Positions 46,389 through 55,408 of a DNA stretch of 64,000 nucleotides are shown here, one piece after another (within the stretch, counting starts at the first letter, position 1; every line of letters starts with the position of its first letter). This DNA comes from Chitinophaga niabensis (GTDB lineage Bacteria; Bacteroidota; Bacteroidia; Chitinophagales; Chitinophagaceae). The notes beneath the pieces are model-generated. The model had not been told where the DNA came from. It was given only the letters and a program-made list of their open reading frames with translations, and did no database searches. Position numbers and translations under genes: made by a program. The stretch spans positions 528,653-592,652 of the forward strand of contig JAFIGY010000020.1 in assembly GCA_017849435.1 (NCBI GenBank), given 5' to 3'.

Positions 46389-46420
46389 ACCGGGAGCGTT
46401 GCACCGCTTCCGGTTTTTTT
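46389..46420 (+). terminator. Terminator-like hairpin pointing against the flanking genes
   Basis: ACCGGGAGCG (46389-46398) pairs with CGCTTCCGGT (46405-46414, one G-T pair) around TTGCAC and is followed on the plus strand by a T run to 46420. The genes on both sides are on the minus strand. It sits in the fecR-susC gap and could end a plus-strand transcript or structure the susC leader. Confidence 0.5.
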
Positions 46421-46495
46421 AGGTCCGTATGGTAAAGGGAAAGGTGGAATTTTAAGGACTCATGGTATCAGTTTTTTATAACGTACAGGTAAAAG

Positions 46496-47740
46496 TCAGG
46501 GCGATACGATAATCTGTTTTCCCCTGATCTCAAAGTGCACCTCCCCCGTCATCTCCATCATTTTCAGCACCTGAGATACAGGTACGCTCCTGGGTATAAT
46601 GCCACGGAAGTGAGCATGCACCGGGGTTGTATACACTACATCCATGTTATACCAGCGCACCAGCTGACGCATGGCGGATGCAATATCATTACCTTCCAGT
46701 TGTATGTACCCATTCTTCCAGGCTACAGCTTCTTCCGTGTTCACGTGTGGTTGTAAGGTGAGCATATTGTATTGTTTATCCAGATGAGCGCCCTGACCGG
46801 GAGCCAGCTGTTGGTTGCTGCCGCCGCTGCTCACTTTTACCGCACCTTCCAGCAAGGTGGTCTTCACCAGCGCTTCGTCCTCATAGGCCATGATATTGAA
46901 TTGTGTGCCTAACACAGCCACATCCAGACTATCCCTGTTCTGGCCGGTACGCACCGTTACCCTGAACGGCATGTCCGCATTCCTTGCCACGTCAAAATAA
47001 GCTTCGCCGGTAAGTTCCACCTGTCTCGTACGACCGTTGAAAGCAACAGGATATTTCAGGGAGCTGGCTGCATTCAACCATACTTTGGTGCCGTCAGGCA
47101 GTGTTAGCTGGAATTGCCCGCCCCGTGGAGTGCGCAGGGTATTGTATTGCAGGGCAGCCGGCGTTTCGTTGTACCCTTTTTGAGCGGTATAGGTGAGCTG
47201 CCCGCCGGCAGATTGCGTGATCTTCGTATTGCCCTGCTGCATCAGTGTTCCTTTGGCGACGCTATCCAGCGGCACCTGTGTTCCGTCTGCCAGCGTGAGT
47301 ACTGCTTTGTTGCCACCGGGAGCAATGTCGTTATCAGGTGTATGTATAATGGTAATAACAGCAGGTTGACGGGGGGCTGTGCGCAGGAGCCAGTACAAAG
47401 CACCAGACAGCAACAATAGTGCAGCCGCAGCCGCAGGTATCCAGCGCATCCTGCTTTGCCTGCGAAGGGAAATAACGGGGACGGGTAAAGGTCCTTCCAC
47501 CGCTGTTTCCGGACGATCCGATGCCAGTATCCTGCCTGCTACATCATCCCAATATGCTGTATCATAATCTTCAGCCGGATCGGCAGACAGCCTTTCCTGC
47601 AGCAGATCTTCCAGTTGCCGGGCTATATCACCCGTCTGGTCATTCCCGATCAGATCCGATAATTCCGTCAGCTCGGCGTCCGTGGCAGACTGGTTCAAAG
47701 CCCGGCCGAGCAGATATGTGAGGCGATCTTGTATTGACAA
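46496..47740 (-). CDS. FecR family anti-sigma factor (PUL2)
   Basis: An inner-membrane anti-sigma factor that holds the ECF sigma factor until the STN domain of SusC signals. The 414-residue protein has a cytoplasmic N-terminal domain (about 1-95) and one membrane helix (about 100-118; AAAAALLLLSGALYWLL). The periplasmic FecR domain follows (about 200-295; RTPRGGQFQLTLPDGTKVWLNAASSL is the classic core, ELTGEAYFDVA), and the C-terminal DUF4974-like domain ends the protein (VVYTTPVHAHFRGIIP). It lies 88 bases after the sigma gene and 175 bases before susC. Confidence 0.95.
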   Translation of the reverse strand: MSIQDRLTYLLGRALNQSATDAELTELSDLIGNDQTGDIARQLEDLLQERLSADPAEDYDTAYWDDVAGRILASDRPETAVEGPLPVPVISLRRQSRMRWIPAAAAALLLLSGALYWLLRTAPRQPAVITIIHTPDNDIAPGGNKAVLTLADGTQVPLDSVAKGTLMQQGNTKITQSAGGQLTYTAQKGYNETPAALQYNTLRTPRGGQFQLTLPDGTKVWLNAASSLKYPVAFNGRTRQVELTGEAYFDVARNADMPFRVTVRTGQNRDSLDVAVLGTQFNIMAYEDEALVKTTLLEGAVKVSSGGSNQQLAPGQGAHLDKQYNMLTLQPHVNTEEAVAWKNGYIQLEGNDIASAMRQLVRWYNMDVVYTTPVHAHFRGIIPRSVPVSQVLKMMEMTGEVHFEIRGKQIIVSP

Positions 47741-47828
47741 TTTTGGTTGTTTTTATGATATTGAACGTGGTCTTCAAATAAACAGACGCGCTAGCGATCA
47801 TTTAGGACCTATGGGACGGGAATTTTTT

Positions 47829-48413
47829 TTAGAGCCGCAACAACCACAGTACCAATGCCGGCATCAGGTACCCGGACAGCTCCAGGTGCTTGCGGATAGC
47901 CTGTAATGAACGCACCAGGGAATTTTTTACGGTATTGGGGGAAAGCGAAAGCTCACGGGCAATCTCCGGTATCTTCAGCCCGTGTTCCCGGCTGAGCAGA
48001 TATATCCGTTTGGCCTGCGGGGGAAGCCCTTCCACGGCAATGCCCACCTGCTTTACCATGGAAGTATAGGTCATGTTCTCCTCCATGCTAAAGGTGGGTT
48101 CAAGTGGTATCAGGGCATCCAGTGCCTTGTGATGTACTGTTTGTTTACGCAGGTAAGTGAAGGACTGATAAAAAACGATGCGCAGGAGCCAGGATCGCGG
48201 CTGTTCTATTTCAGCCAGCTTGTCACGGCTGATCCATAACCGCAGGAATGTTTCCTGGATGATATCTTCTGTAACGGATGATGTTTTGGTAATATGCAGG
48301 GCCAGCGCACGGAACCGGGGTACATATATGTGGAAAAGCTGCCGGAAGGCAATTTCGTCGCCTTCGGAGATTGCCCGGAAGAGTTCCCTGTCATCGTGTG
48401 ATTGCGCGTGCAT
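47829..48413 (-). CDS. ECF RNA polymerase sigma factor (PUL2)
   Basis: An extracytoplasmic-function sigma-70 factor that should transcribe the PUL2 genes once released by FecR. From ATG 48413 it has 194 residues. Region 2 holds DEIAFRQLFHIYVPRFRALA and DIIQETFLRLWISRDKL; region 4 holds LPPQAKRIYLLSREHG and IPEIARELSLSPNTVKNSL. A GTG at 48509 would add 32 residues with no conserved content. The protein ends in a hydrophobic tail (SGYLMPALVLWLLRL), a feature of many Bacteroidota PUL sigma factors, of unknown purpose. Confidence 0.93.
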   Translation of the reverse strand: MHAQSHDDRELFRAISEGDEIAFRQLFHIYVPRFRALALHITKTSSVTEDIIQETFLRLWISRDKLAEIEQPRSWLLRIVFYQSFTYLRKQTVHHKALDALIPLEPTFSMEENMTYTSMVKQVGIAVEGLPPQAKRIYLLSREHGLKIPEIARELSLSPNTVKNSLVRSLQAIRKHLELSGYLMPALVLWLLRL

Positions 48414-48778
48414 GCGAAATAGCCCCCTTACGAAAGTAGCAAAATCCTGTTGAACATTACGAAATTGTAAGGGAACACGATGCGCCGCGGAATTTCTAAT
48501 TTTCAGCACTACTTTTTGGGAAGCTCATGTGATTTCATGACTCCAACCCCAATTAGGTTAAAACATTGTCCACACAAACAATATCTAATTCCTCTAAACA
48601 ACTAAGGGAACATGTTGTTTTCAAACTAACCAACTGTCCACTGCTCATTTCCTTTTCCATATTCTTACAATCCTGGTCACTATATCCGATAAACAATTGG
48701 GAATCTGTTCCGTAATGATTAGATTATTCCTATGCATTGTCTGAGGTGACAATGTTATTGGGGGGAACTCAGTTCTTC
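48414..48778. other. AT-rich intergenic region with one stem-loop
   Basis: No convincing gene. It contains the upstream region of the sigma gene and, 24 bases past the stop of the gene at 48779, a 7-bp stem (CATTGTC 48735-48741 with GACAATG 48748-48754). That stem could be a weak reverse-strand terminator. Base composition is clearly richer in A and T than the flanking PULs. Confidence 0.4.
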
Positions 48779-49708
48779 TTAAAAAAACCTTGTTTCCCAT
48801 CGCCTATTTCCCTCCACAGTAAAATAACCGCTATACGCAGTTTGTCTAATAACGTTATCAAATCCCCTCTGGTCAATTTCAAAACCTTTCTGGAATACTC
48901 TAGGGGTTGAGGAATTTCTAAATAAATGGGGGTTAATGAAAGTTTTTCTCCTGCCCGGTAACTCAAGGGCAATAATATAATGCGGTAAAATACCAGCAAT
49001 AATCGAAGTTTCCTCTTGGTGGCTGAAAGGATACCCTTTATAGTTAGGTAAACTATTGTTAATTAGTCTGAAGCGATTCATATTTGGCTTCCAAGCATGA
49101 ATAATGCAGCTATCAATATTATCAACGCCACCGCCTGCAAATTTCTTTGCAACATGGTGATTCCTCGATGTAGATACTACATGCGACTTTTCTTTATAAA
49201 TAGGTGCAGCCAATTGATGTAGCAAGGTCTGATATCGCTCCCTAAAGTACATTCTCAGATATTCCGAATGCCCCATTGCTGCATCAATGAAAACTCTCTT
49301 ATTCTTTTTATCTGCAAAATATTCCCTAAACAGAACGTTTGTACTGAAGAATTGTACATAAGCCTTCCTCCGGTTCCTTACGGCCTTGTGTAAATGATCG
49401 AATAAATAATCAAAAGCCTCTCTACCAGCACCTTCAATAGAAAGATATCTGCCTTCAATACTGTCATCATAAAAATGTCGCGCTTTTTCTCCAATCATGA
49501 ACAGCCTTTCCAGTAAAGTCTGAAAATCGATATCTGAGGTATCATATTTTACTCCTAATCTATGGCAAAGATTGCCCAAATTGTCTCCTCTGTAAATCAT
49601 CTTTACTTTAGAACTGGCAGAATTGCTCAGAAGCTGCATAAGGAAACTGTTCAGAATTTCCAATTCTGCGAGTGACAACTCATTCTTAATATGATTAGAC
49701 TGAACCAT
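48779..49708 (-). CDS. Orphan protein with ADP-ribosyltransferase-like motifs
   Basis: I do not recognise a named family. The 309-residue protein has no signal peptide or membrane segment. Three motifs occur in the order and approximate spacing of the R-S-E class of mono-ADP-ribosyltransferases: Arg40 in KMIYRGDNLG, Ser179-Thr180-Ser181 in HVVSTSRNHHVAKKFA, and Gln231-Glu232-Glu233 in FSHQEETSIIAGILP followed by a beta-strand-like YIIALEL. The N-terminal 100 residues are helix-rich (FDYLFDHLHKAVRNRRKAY). Codon use is more AT-rich than its neighbours, and it has no operon partner or obvious immunity gene. An enzymatic role is inference; alternatives are an ART-fold pseudoenzyme or an unrelated protein. 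Confidence 0.6.
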   Translation of the reverse strand: MVQSNHIKNELSLAELEILNSFLMQLLSNSASSKVKMIYRGDNLGNLCHRLGVKYDTSDIDFQTLLERLFMIGEKARHFYDDSIEGRYLSIEGAGREAFDYLFDHLHKAVRNRRKAYVQFFSTNVLFREYFADKKNKRVFIDAAMGHSEYLRMYFRERYQTLLHQLAAPIYKEKSHVVSTSRNHHVAKKFAGGGVDNIDSCIIHAWKPNMNRFRLINNSLPNYKGYPFSHQEETSIIAGILPHYIIALELPGRRKTFINPHLFRNSSTPRVFQKGFEIDQRGFDNVIRQTAYSGYFTVEGNRRWETRFF

Positions 49709-49826
49709 ACCTAGAAAAATATAAAATTTTGATGGACCTTGTTAGAGAATAGTTTCGATATTATTGTTGAGCGTTCGTCGTTATTACAATTTTCATCGCT
49801 TATTTCTCATCAATAGCTGTTGAGCT

Positions 49827-50639
49827 TTATCGTATAACCGTCACACGTAAGAAAGTCGCGGGGATGGAAGTACCGCCGTTCTCTTTGCTTTGATTCTGAA
49901 TCGTAAACAAATCTTCCAGTTCACGTTGCAGATCGGAAGCCTTTCCATTCTTTTCAGCGGCTTCAAAAGCATTCATGGTAGGGCCATAGTAATCCCTGAA
50001 CCGCTTCATACATTCAACCGGTGAAAAAGGAGCAGTAAAAGTAAATGTATCCCTGAGGAAGGATATGTTCTCTTTGTTGATGCCGGCTTCCCCAAATCGC
50101 TCCGTAACGTGATCTTCTATCCCCCATAACATGGGACTGATAAAACCTTCAGGTGGCGGAGGGGTGTAGGAAGAACTGACCTTCAATACTTGCGCTACAA
50201 GCGTAGGATCGCCCGGTATCCAGTTACCCATAATGATCCTTCCGCCCGGTCGTGTAACACGTACCATCTCGCGCGCTACATCATAAGGCTTTGGCGCGAA
50301 CATAGCGCCAAAAAAACTGACCACCAGGTCAAAAGACTGATCTTTCAGGTCATGAAGATCCGTAGCATCGCCCTCCTGGAAAAAACAATTGGTGATCCCT
50401 TCTGCTTTCGCACGCCTGTTCCCTGCTGCTACAAGATTACTGGCGATGTCAACACCCAGCACATTTGCACCGAGCTTTGCTTCAGGTATGGCCGTAGTTC
50501 CGTCTCCACAGCCGAGATCAAGAACGTTCATGCCTTTAGTAATCTCCAGTTGGGCCGCCAGCGCTACGCCGCTATCCCGCATGGTTTCTGCGATCCGGGT
50601 AAAGTCACCCTTCTCCCATAATGCTTTGTTTGGATTCAT
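49827..50639 (-). CDS. Class I SAM-dependent methyltransferase
   Basis: A cytoplasmic methyltransferase of 270 residues. The Rossmann core has motif I VLDLGCGDGTTAIPEA (about 39-54), the motif II acidic residue in VLGVDIASNLV, motif III EGDATDL and motif IV FDLVVSFFGAMFAP, with the post-motif RVTRPGGRIIMGNW. This is the UbiE/Coq5-like group acting on small molecules. The C-terminal third (SPVECMKRFRDYYGP) is probably the substrate cap. The start is ATG 50639. No pathway partner is adjacent, so the substrate is unknown. Confidence 0.88.
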   Translation of the reverse strand: MNPNKALWEKGDFTRIAETMRDSGVALAAQLEITKGMNVLDLGCGDGTTAIPEAKLGANVLGVDIASNLVAAGNRRAKAEGITNCFFQEGDATDLHDLKDQSFDLVVSFFGAMFAPKPYDVAREMVRVTRPGGRIIMGNWIPGDPTLVAQVLKVSSSYTPPPPEGFISPMLWGIEDHVTERFGEAGINKENISFLRDTFTFTAPFSPVECMKRFRDYYGPTMNAFEAAEKNGKASDLQRELEDLFTIQNQSKENGGTSIPATFLRVTVIR

Positions 50640-50899
50640 ATAGGTTCATTTTTAGTATATCAGGCACGAGGCCATAGAGGAAGTATTATTTTGGGGTGTT
50701 CGCATAAAATTTTGGACTTATTCAAACAATTCAGATCAGCAATATACAACTTTACAGCCATAAATTTCATCCCCCTAAAATTGTACCGGTAATTAGTCCT
50801 GAATTTCATACATTTGGCCTGTCTCTATTCTAACCGGCTTGAGGATCGCACGATTGTAAACACGAACGCAAATATTCCACAAACGTTAAATAAAAAATC

Positions 50900-51349
50900 G
50901 TGGCAACATCAACACAAGCCAATCAGGCCAACAAATTGATATTTCTCGGACTTATTTTATTCCTGATTGGATTAACTATCGGGCTGTTTGTTCATCATAT
51001 GCCGAACCCGCGCATGGGGCTTTCCGCACATCTCGAAGGCATTATGAATGGAATGTTCTTAATGATCCTCGGATTGATATGGAAAAGATTGATCCTGTCT
51101 CAAACATGGTGTAAGATAACATTCTGGCTCACGCTATATGGCGCATTTGCAAATCTGCTGGCAGTTATCATCGCTGCAGTAACAGGCTCAGGAAAAATGA
51201 TGCCCCTTGCGGGTGGACAGGAAGGAGGAGGAATGGTAGAAGGACTGATCTCATTTTTACTGATATCCCTTTCTTTATGCATGCTTGCTGTTTGCATCAT
51301 TGTGCTGACAGGCTTTTACAGATACATGCGAAGCCCTTCTGCGACCTGA
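50900..51349 (+). CDS. Small four-helix membrane protein resembling hydroxylaminobenzene mutase
   Basis: A 149-residue integral membrane protein with four hydrophobic helices (about 12-34, 50-65, 75-98, 115-140). The stretch HMPNPRMGLSAHLEGIMNGMF resembles the conserved start of HabA/HabB-type hydroxylaminobenzene mutases, which rearrange hydroxylaminobenzene to 2-aminophenol. I am not certain of the assignment. The frame has no ATG before residue 34, so translation probably starts at GTG 50900. It is monocistronic and followed by the convergent PUL3 operon. Confidence 0.6.
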   Translation: MATSTQANQANKLIFLGLILFLIGLTIGLFVHHMPNPRMGLSAHLEGIMNGMFLMILGLIWKRLILSQTWCKITFWLTLYGAFANLLAVIIAAVTGSGKMMPLAGGQEGGGMVEGLISFLLISLSLCMLAVCIIVLTGFYRYMRSPSAT

Positions 51350-51360
51350 ATTTCATTCTA

Positions 51361-51393
51361 AAGAAAAAAGAAAAAGGGGAGCGAACTCCCCTT
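51361..51393 (-). terminator. Intrinsic terminator of the PUL3 operon
   Basis: AAGGGGAG (51374-51381) pairs with CTCCCCTT (51386-51393) around CGAA. On the reverse strand the stem runs into a long T-rich tail (51375 down to 51361). It lies 33 bases after the GH30 stop and also faces the convergent small membrane protein gene. Confidence 0.88.
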
Positions 51394-51426
51394 AAGCAGA
51401 ACCAATATTAATAAGCTTTCCCTACA

Positions 51427-52908
51427 TCACCATACATATGTACCTACAGCCCCTCCTTCGAGGCTGGGAGTAACTATTTTGTTGTTGAATCTGATGTTGA
51501 AGACTTCCTGAGAAGTGCCCTTGTTCAGTACAATCAACACCTTCTTCCCTTCAGGGTTTTTAAAGGCCACCGTCAAAAGACCTCCTGAATGATTGGAGCC
51601 GATCCTTACCGAACCGGGCCGCACAAATTTGGACGCATGGGCAATAATGTAATAAGCAACATTCCGGGTCACGGAGGAACCAATGGTGATCGCTCCAAGG
51701 CAACGGTCGCAACCGCCGGGTGTATGGGGAAGATAAGAGGGATCGCTCGCCAGGTTCCATTCCAGTACATTACGGCTCCAGTTACGCGGAGCGCCGATGA
51801 TCAGGTTCTCCACATGCCATTGCAGCTCATTGGCAAAATTCTGAGGACCGCCTACCCATTGCTCCGTGAAATAAATGTTCTTATCCGGATAAGCATTGTG
51901 CACTTGCGACAAAGCATTGATGGAGCCGCCGTACAAATGAAATGCCGATCCGTCAACATAGGTTCTGGCCGCAGGGTCATCCAGAACGGTCAGCGGGTAA
52001 TCCGGCCTGTCGGCATTATGATCGTATACAATGATCTTTGTTGTAAGACCGGCAGCGGCAAAAGCAGGCCCCAGTTGAGATTTGATGAACAATGCCTGTT
52101 CGGTAGCAGTCATCACCATACTGGGATTATTCCCCCCATGCAACGGCTCGTTCTGTGGTGTGATGGCATCGATCGTAATACCCTCTGCTTTCATCGCCCG
52201 TATGTATTTCACAAAATAGTTGGCATACGTTGCATAATACTCCGGCTTCAGGCTTCCGCCAACAAAACTGCCGTTTGTTTTCATCCACACCGGTGCAGAC
52301 CATGGAGAGCCGAGGATCTTGATGGAAGGATTGAGCGCGATGATCTTTTTCAATATCGGTATCAGGTCCTGCTTTTCCCGATCGATGCTGAAGTTCGCCA
52401 GGTTTTGATCGGTTTGTCCCGCCGGCATATCATCGTACGTAAAGGTAGTAGCACTGAGGTCGGATGCTCCTATGCTGATCCGCAGGTAACTGACGCCGAT
52501 ACGGGTACTGTCCCAAAGGAAAAGCTCTTTCAACAGCTCATCGAGCGTGGCGGGTGGAAGCGATTGTAATAACGTGGCGCTTCCGCCTGTTAAACAATAG
52601 CCGAATCCATCCATCGTCTGGAAAACCTGGCTGGTATCCACCTCGATAGTGGCGTTTGAATTAGTGGTGCCGCTGAATACCAGGCTAACACTTTGCTTTG
52701 CAAAAAGCGCCGACTGATCAGACCGTGTCAGATAAAAACTCACATCCGATGTGGTGGGAGAGCCGGGGCCTGGCGGGGAATCACCACCGCCAGGATTGCC
52801 GCCATTCCCTTTCTGACATCCTCCTACTAATACCACCCAGAACAGTGATAGAAAAATGCCATTCCGTATACGATAGTTACGTTTGCCGACTACATTCATA
52901 TCATTCAT
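51427..52908 (-). CDS. GH30 family glycoside hydrolase lipoprotein (PUL3)
   Basis: A retaining beta-glycosidase, probably a beta-1,6-glucanase or beta-glucosidase in this glucan locus. The 493-residue protein has a lipoprotein signal with Cys31 (VVLVGGC), then the GH30 barrel with its side beta domain. It shows MDGFGYCLTGGSA, acid/base Glu254 in ITPQNEPLHGG, nucleophile Glu349 in YFTEQWVGGP and the ASKFVRPGSVRIGS beta-domain segment. The start may be ATG 52908 or 52899. It is the last gene of the operon, 6 bases after the PKD lipoprotein. Subfamily and linkage are inference. Confidence 0.93.
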   Translation of the reverse strand: MNDMNVVGKRNYRIRNGIFLSLFWVVLVGGCQKGNGGNPGGGDSPPGPGSPTTSDVSFYLTRSDQSALFAKQSVSLVFSGTTNSNATIEVDTSQVFQTMDGFGYCLTGGSATLLQSLPPATLDELLKELFLWDSTRIGVSYLRISIGASDLSATTFTYDDMPAGQTDQNLANFSIDREKQDLIPILKKIIALNPSIKILGSPWSAPVWMKTNGSFVGGSLKPEYYATYANYFVKYIRAMKAEGITIDAITPQNEPLHGGNNPSMVMTATEQALFIKSQLGPAFAAAGLTTKIIVYDHNADRPDYPLTVLDDPAARTYVDGSAFHLYGGSINALSQVHNAYPDKNIYFTEQWVGGPQNFANELQWHVENLIIGAPRNWSRNVLEWNLASDPSYLPHTPGGCDRCLGAITIGSSVTRNVAYYIIAHASKFVRPGSVRIGSNHSGGLLTVAFKNPEGKKVLIVLNKGTSQEVFNIRFNNKIVTPSLEGGAVGTYVW

Positions 52909-52914
52909 TTTTTG

Positions 52915-53781
52915 TTAGATGCCCCGCAGTTCCACATTACCTATCGATATCCCTGATGTACCGAGATTAGCGCCGCCTGATTTGATCACCAGATAAATGG
53001 TACCGCTTTGTGCGAATCTTATTTTACCAACTTTTCCAACCAACGCACCCGCACAACCGATTGTGTTGATATTGCCGTTAAAGGCCGTATTTCCGCAACC
53101 CGTCCAGGTATTCAGCGCAATCTGTACTCCGCCGTTGGAGTAGTCAGTATTCTGCGTTGGCTGGATAGTGCCGAAATACACTTCAAACCATGTATCCGTA
53201 GCGCCGCTGCCAGATACCAGCATGCCGAAGCGGTAATCTTTATTGGCCTGCACCTGTATGGCCTGGTAAACGCCGCTATGTCCCCAGCTTCCACCGGTGG
53301 CAGTCAATTTTCCGTTTGCCATGGTCCACACAACAGCAGGATTGCCGATAGTGAATCTTGTCCATTTGGCATCGTCTGCAGCCGACTGGAATTTACCACC
53401 CTGCACGAGGTTACCGGCTGCAAGATCCGTTGTGGCTACATTAAGGGGTTTGCTGGAAGAAACGGATGTTCCTCCTTTGCCTATCGCTAAATGCGTAATG
53501 GAATAGTTGCCGGCATCGGGCAGGAAAATTTCCTGTCTGTGTCTGCCAAATACTGCGCCCCCGCCATCGCCGAGATCCCATTTGGAAGCGATATAACTGC
53601 TGTCATTAGCCGTGATAACAAACCGGTTGGCGCTCCCGGCCACCGGAGTAATCGTAAAATCGGCATTCAGATTCGATTGGGAGATCCCCCGGTCTTCTAC
53701 TTTCGGTTTGCTGCAACCGGATAACAGGCCTAACATGCCGGTCAATAAGAAAATGGAAAAATAACCGTATGGATATTTCAT
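52915..53781 (-). CDS. PKD-domain surface lipoprotein with binding-module-like C terminus (PUL3)
   Basis: A probable surface glycan-binding protein. The 288-residue protein has a lipoprotein signal with Cys23 (GLLSGC), a PKD-like domain (about 38-115; ASKWDLGDGGG) and a C-terminal jelly-roll-like domain (about 125-288). That domain has GKFQSAADDAKWTRFTI, YRFGMLVSGSGATDTWFEVYFG and IYLVIKSGGANLG, as in carbohydrate-binding modules. There are no catalytic residues. It lies 61 bases after susD and 6 bases before GH30. Confidence 0.75.
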   Translation of the reverse strand: MKYPYGYFSIFLLTGMLGLLSGCSKPKVEDRGISQSNLNADFTITPVAGSANRFVITANDSSYIASKWDLGDGGGAVFGRHRQEIFLPDAGNYSITHLAIGKGGTSVSSSKPLNVATTDLAAGNLVQGGKFQSAADDAKWTRFTIGNPAVVWTMANGKLTATGGSWGHSGVYQAIQVQANKDYRFGMLVSGSGATDTWFEVYFGTIQPTQNTDYSNGGVQIALNTWTGCGNTAFNGNINTIGCAGALVGKVGKIRFAQSGTIYLVIKSGGANLGTSGISIGNVELRGI

Positions 53782-53842
53782 GTCAATAATTTTTACGATG
53801 TTGATAAACGGATGTTCAATTCCCTGCTTGCAGGATATATTC

Positions 53843-55360
53843 TTAATCGTATTTGGGATTCTGTTTCAATTTGGTTCCCTGCAATTCACGGTAAGGAATA
53901 GGAAATACTTCATTTTTCCCTGCTACAAAACCGCGGGGTCCCAATACGGTTGGCGCATCTCCCCAGCGCACCAGATCGAACCAACGATGCCCTTCACCAG
54001 CCAGTTCTGCCCTGCGCTCATTCTTGATGGCCATCATTGAAACGGGTACTGAAGTCAGGCCTACCCTCGCTCTTACAGCATCAAGCAATGCCTGTGCGCG
54101 GCCACCGGTTGCATTCAGTGCTTCCGCTTCCATCAAATAGGTATCCGCCAGCCGAATGATGTAAGTATTCTGGCGATAGTTGAGTTCGGTAGCGCCACCG
54201 CCTGTTGAAACATCGGAGGTTCTTGGTAAAAACTTATTCAGGAAATAACCCGTGTTCTGATAACCTTCGATATAATCTGCCTGTCCCGCCGCTTTCAACG
54301 CTTTCAGATCAAATACAGTGGCTGCAAAACGCGGATCGTTCTTGATGAAATCATAAAAATCCTGTGTGAAAACGTTAAAGCTCCATCCTGAAGGCAGAGA
54401 AGGCGCCGTGGAACCGGTAGGCCTTGAATAACTCCTTGGGCCTACCATTACGTTCAATGTATTTCCCATATCACGGCCACTGCCCCAGAAGCCCCAATCG
54501 GAATTACCGGCAGCGCTGTGTGTTTCTTCAAAGATGGATTCACTGTTGAATTTGTTGGATACCACCCACAGGTCGCTGAACCTGGTCAATAACTTATATC
54601 CCAGCGGGCTTGGACTGCCGGGCACGGGTCCGTTCACTTCTGCCAGTTGCCTGGCTGCGAGGTCGTTCTTCTTTTCATACAGGTACACTTTACCCAGCAA
54701 TGCCATGGCTGCTCCTTTGGTGAGCCGGCCGGCCTCCGTCACCCCCGTAACGGCCACCGGTAAAACAGTAATGGATTCCGTCAGGTCTTTTTCTATCTGT
54801 GCATATACATCTTCGGGAGTTGCCTGAGTCACATCATAGATATTAGTAGCCGTCAAAGGCTCCAGCAATAATGGGACATTCCGGAACATCCGTACGAGGT
54901 TGAAATAACAATATGCACGCAGGGTTTTTGCTTCCGCTGCGATCCGCGCCTTCCTGGTAGCGTCCATGGGAACAGCAGGCAGTTTTTTCAAAAGCGTGTT
55001 GGCTCTGAAAATCCCCTGGTAAGGATCATTCCAATAACTTCCTGCCATTAGATTGGAGGTCATCGTATAATTGGAAAAGGATTGCAATTGTGTTCCATCG
55101 CTGGCGCCACCGCCTCCGGCTACATGATCATCGGAACCGGAATTCATCAGGGCGATCATATTCTCGAAGCCGCCCGCATTTTTTCGCAGCACATCGTACA
55201 CTGCTACCAGCGCAGCATTCGCCTGATCTTCATTCGCATAGTAGTTCTCTGACAGGAACTGTCCTTCGGGCTTCACTTCCACGAAATCTTTTTTGCAGGC
55301 GCTTAGCGCAATTGCCGCGCCCGTAAGGATGCATATATATTTGGTCACTCTTGTTTTCAT
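53843..55360 (-). CDS. SusD/RagB nutrient-binding lipoprotein (PUL3)
   Basis: Surface glycan-binding partner of the PUL3 SusC. The 505-residue protein has a lipoprotein signal with Cys22 (ALSAC). SusD motifs include NAALVAVYDVLRK, GIFRANTLLKKL, AEAKTLRAYCYFNLVRMFRNVPLL, LTKGAAMALLGKVYLYEKK, IRLADTYLMEAEALNA and KNERRAELAGEGHRWFDLVRWGD, with the C-terminal EVFPIPYRELQG. It lies 48 bases after susC; a small stem (TTCCG with CGGAA) is in the gap. Confidence 0.95.
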   Translation of the reverse strand: MKTRVTKYICILTGAAIALSACKKDFVEVKPEGQFLSENYYANEDQANAALVAVYDVLRKNAGGFENMIALMNSGSDDHVAGGGGASDGTQLQSFSNYTMTSNLMAGSYWNDPYQGIFRANTLLKKLPAVPMDATRKARIAAEAKTLRAYCYFNLVRMFRNVPLLLEPLTATNIYDVTQATPEDVYAQIEKDLTESITVLPVAVTGVTEAGRLTKGAAMALLGKVYLYEKKNDLAARQLAEVNGPVPGSPSPLGYKLLTRFSDLWVVSNKFNSESIFEETHSAAGNSDWGFWGSGRDMGNTLNVMVGPRSYSRPTGSTAPSLPSGWSFNVFTQDFYDFIKNDPRFAATVFDLKALKAAGQADYIEGYQNTGYFLNKFLPRTSDVSTGGGATELNYRQNTYIIRLADTYLMEAEALNATGGRAQALLDAVRARVGLTSVPVSMMAIKNERRAELAGEGHRWFDLVRWGDAPTVLGPRGFVAGKNEVFPIPYRELQGTKLKQNPKYD

Positions 55361-55408
55361 CTTTTTATGTTTTAATATTTCATTCCGCTTCAGACGGAAA
55401 ACAGGACA

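Noticed and set aside
48414-48509. GTG extension of the ECF sigma factor
   Set aside because: The 32 added residues carry no sigma region and ATG 48413 gives the normal length.
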